From Actinomycetota bacterium (GTDB lineage: Bacteria; Actinomycetota; Humimicrobiia; Humimicrobiales; Humimicrobiaceae), in NCBI GenBank assembly GCA_003563375.1, contig PWSB01000051.1, forward strand, positions 1 through 5,893: a DNA stretch of 5,893 bases, in the 5' to 3' direction. The translations under genes and the position numbers were made by a program. The first letter of the stretch is position 1. Every line of letters begins with the position of its first letter. This document shows positions 4,869 to 5,893 of this stretch, in pieces. The notes beneath the pieces were generated by a model that worked only from the letters and a program-made list of their open reading frames with translations, was not told where the DNA came from and did not search any database.

Positions 4869-5893
4869 ATGGAATATATGAAGCCACAGTACCAAAGATC
4901 CCAAAATATGGCCAAAAGGAGCTGGATAAGAAGGACCCTTATAATACTCGTCTTCCTGATATTTGGAGTAGCCGCCACGTTGTTTGGCTGCAACCGGATT
5001 GTCCCGGTTTTCTTTAGGCCTATGGAGACCAGGGAGGCAGCTGGGCTGGCCGCAGAAGATACAGAAATAGAGGTCTTTTCAAGCAGTCTTGAGATACCAT
5101 GGGAGATCGTTTTTTTGCCAGATGGAAGAGTCCTTGTAACCGAACGGCCAGGAAGGCTTAACGTTATAGGGTGCGGAGGCGGTGTATATGAAATAGAAGA
5201 TGTTGTCCACCGTGGAGAGGGCGGCCTGCTGGGGATGGCAATACATCCGGATTTTGAGCAGAACAACTGGCTTTATCTTTATTTTACTACCCAAGATGAG
5301 ACGGGGACCATTAACCGGGTGCAAAGATATGTCCTTGATAAACAGGGGCTCTCTGAGATGACCATTATAATAGACGGGATACCCGGGGCAAATATACATA
5401 ATGGAGGAAGGATGAGCTTCGGGCCCGACGGCTTGCTTTATATAACCACAGGGGATGCTGGCCGCCCTGAGCTTGCCCAGGACCAGGATTCCCTAGCGGG
5501 CAAAATCCTGAGGCTTACAGATGAGGGCGAGGTTCCCCAGGATAATCCTTTTGATTCCCCTGTCTACACATATGGACACAGAAACCCCCAGGGAATTGCC
5601 TGGGATGAGCAAGACAGGCTTTGGTCTACCGAACATGGAGCCACAGCCCGGGACGAATTAAACCTCATAGAAGCTGGAAACAACTATGGCTGGCCGGTGA
5701 TCGAGGGCATGCAGGAGGAAGAAAATATGGAGACCCCTATGGCTTATTCAGGTACAGATTATACCTGGGCACCCTCAGGAGCAGAATTTTTTGACGGCAG
5801 CATATTTTTTGCTGGGCTTAGAGGGTCCTCCATATATCAGGCGGTTATTCCTGAGGACCTGGCCGATGATATAGTGGTCAAGTCGCACTTTAA
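4869..5893 (+). CDS. PQQ-dependent sugar dehydrogenase (glucose/sorbosone dehydrogenase family), 3' end outside window
   Basis: Membrane-anchored six-bladed beta-propeller oxidoreductase, related to soluble quinoprotein glucose dehydrogenase and to YliI/Asd aldose dehydrogenase. These oxidise aldose sugars with PQQ on the outer face of the membrane. 341 codons are open with no stop before the window ends; relatives suggest only some tens of residues are missing. Visible motifs: IPWEIVFLPDGRVLVTERPG (76-95), GGLLGMAIHPDF (118-129), HNGGRMSFGPDGLLYITTGD (177-196), LAGKILRL (209-216), YGHRNPQGIAWD (235-246) and STEHG...DELNLIEAGNNYGWP (253-276). His177 matches the catalytic base (His144) and Arg238 matches Arg228 of Acinetobacter soluble glucose dehydrogenase. 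The N-terminus has Arg/Lys, a hydrophobic stretch (about 23-39) and LFGC (38-41), a lipobox-like site with Cys41. Start: ATGs at 4869, 4878 and 4908 are in frame; none has a good RBS. AAAAGG is best spaced for 4878, and 4908 gives the most typical signal-peptide length. Substrate and actual PQQ use are inferred from family. Confidence 0.88.
   Translation, partial: MEYMKPQYQRSQNMAKRSWIRRTLIILVFLIFGVAATLFGCNRIVPVFFRPMETREAAGLAAEDTEIEVFSSSLEIPWEIVFLPDGRVLVTERPGRLNVIGCGGGVYEIEDVVHRGEGGLLGMAIHPDFEQNNWLYLYFTTQDETGTINRVQRYVLDKQGLSEMTIIIDGIPGANIHNGGRMSFGPDGLLYITTGDAGRPELAQDQDSLAGKILRLTDEGEVPQDNPFDSPVYTYGHRNPQGIAWDEQDRLWSTEHGATARDELNLIEAGNNYGWPVIEGMQEEENMETPMAYSGTDYTWAPSGAEFFDGSIFFAGLRGSSIYQAVIPEDLADDIVVKSHF

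Noticed and set aside
4826..5399. Two minus-strand open frames (106 and 146 codons)
   Set aside because: Both lie antisense to the sugar dehydrogenase, whose plus-strand frame has clear family motifs throughout; the antisense products are Pro/Ser-rich with no coherent domain.
1..5893. CRISPR array, tRNA, rRNA, toxin-antitoxin or phage defence module
   Set aside because: No regularly spaced repeats, cloverleaf-like segments or recognisable defence or toxin genes were seen on either strand.

Overview
The window reads as bacterial chromosome of moderate G+C with much more A+T-rich spacers. Genes use many ATA, AGG and AGA codons, and the recognisable start and promoter signals are of bacterial type. 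Sequence alone does not place the phylum. The mix of an IS1634-type insertion sequence, an APC permease with a PTS-like tail, MgtE and a PQQ-type sugar dehydrogenase would fit an environmental bacterium, but that is a guess.

Layout, left to right. (1) The left edge to about 850 is the 3' part of an insertion sequence: the C-terminal 250 codons of an IS4/IS1634-type DDE transposase, then a strong intrinsic terminator and a small palindrome that may lie near the element's right end. (2) About 856-992 is a spacer with an extended -10 promoter. (3) 993-2834 (+) encodes a 613-residue APC-superfamily amino acid permease whose C-terminus carries a complete PTS EIIA type-2-like domain with the expected His. 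(4) 2831-4192 (-) encodes a full-length MgtE Mg2+ transporter/channel. It converges on the permease gene, and the two share one CTAG in which each strand reads TAG. (5) 4193-4442 is an A+T-rich mgtE leader with a hairpin close to the RBS and no recognisable M-box. (6) 4443-4643 (-) encodes a small single-pass membrane protein of unknown function. (7) 4644-4868 is a divergent control region with a candidate promoter on each strand and a possible six-codon upstream ORF. (8) 4869 to the right edge (+) encodes a membrane-anchored, probably lipoprotein, PQQ-dependent glucose/sorbosone dehydrogenase-type protein. It is cut off by the window end, so it has no stop here.

How the genes relate. No clear pathway links them. 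The permease and MgtE are both membrane transporters with cytosolic regulatory domains (EIIA-like and CBS), and their mRNAs would overlap at the 3' ends. The sugar dehydrogenase and the small membrane protein share only a divergent spacer. The most noteworthy item is the permease-EIIA fusion. I saw no CRISPR array, tRNA, rRNA, toxin-antitoxin pair or phage module, and nothing I would call a clearly new multi-gene system.
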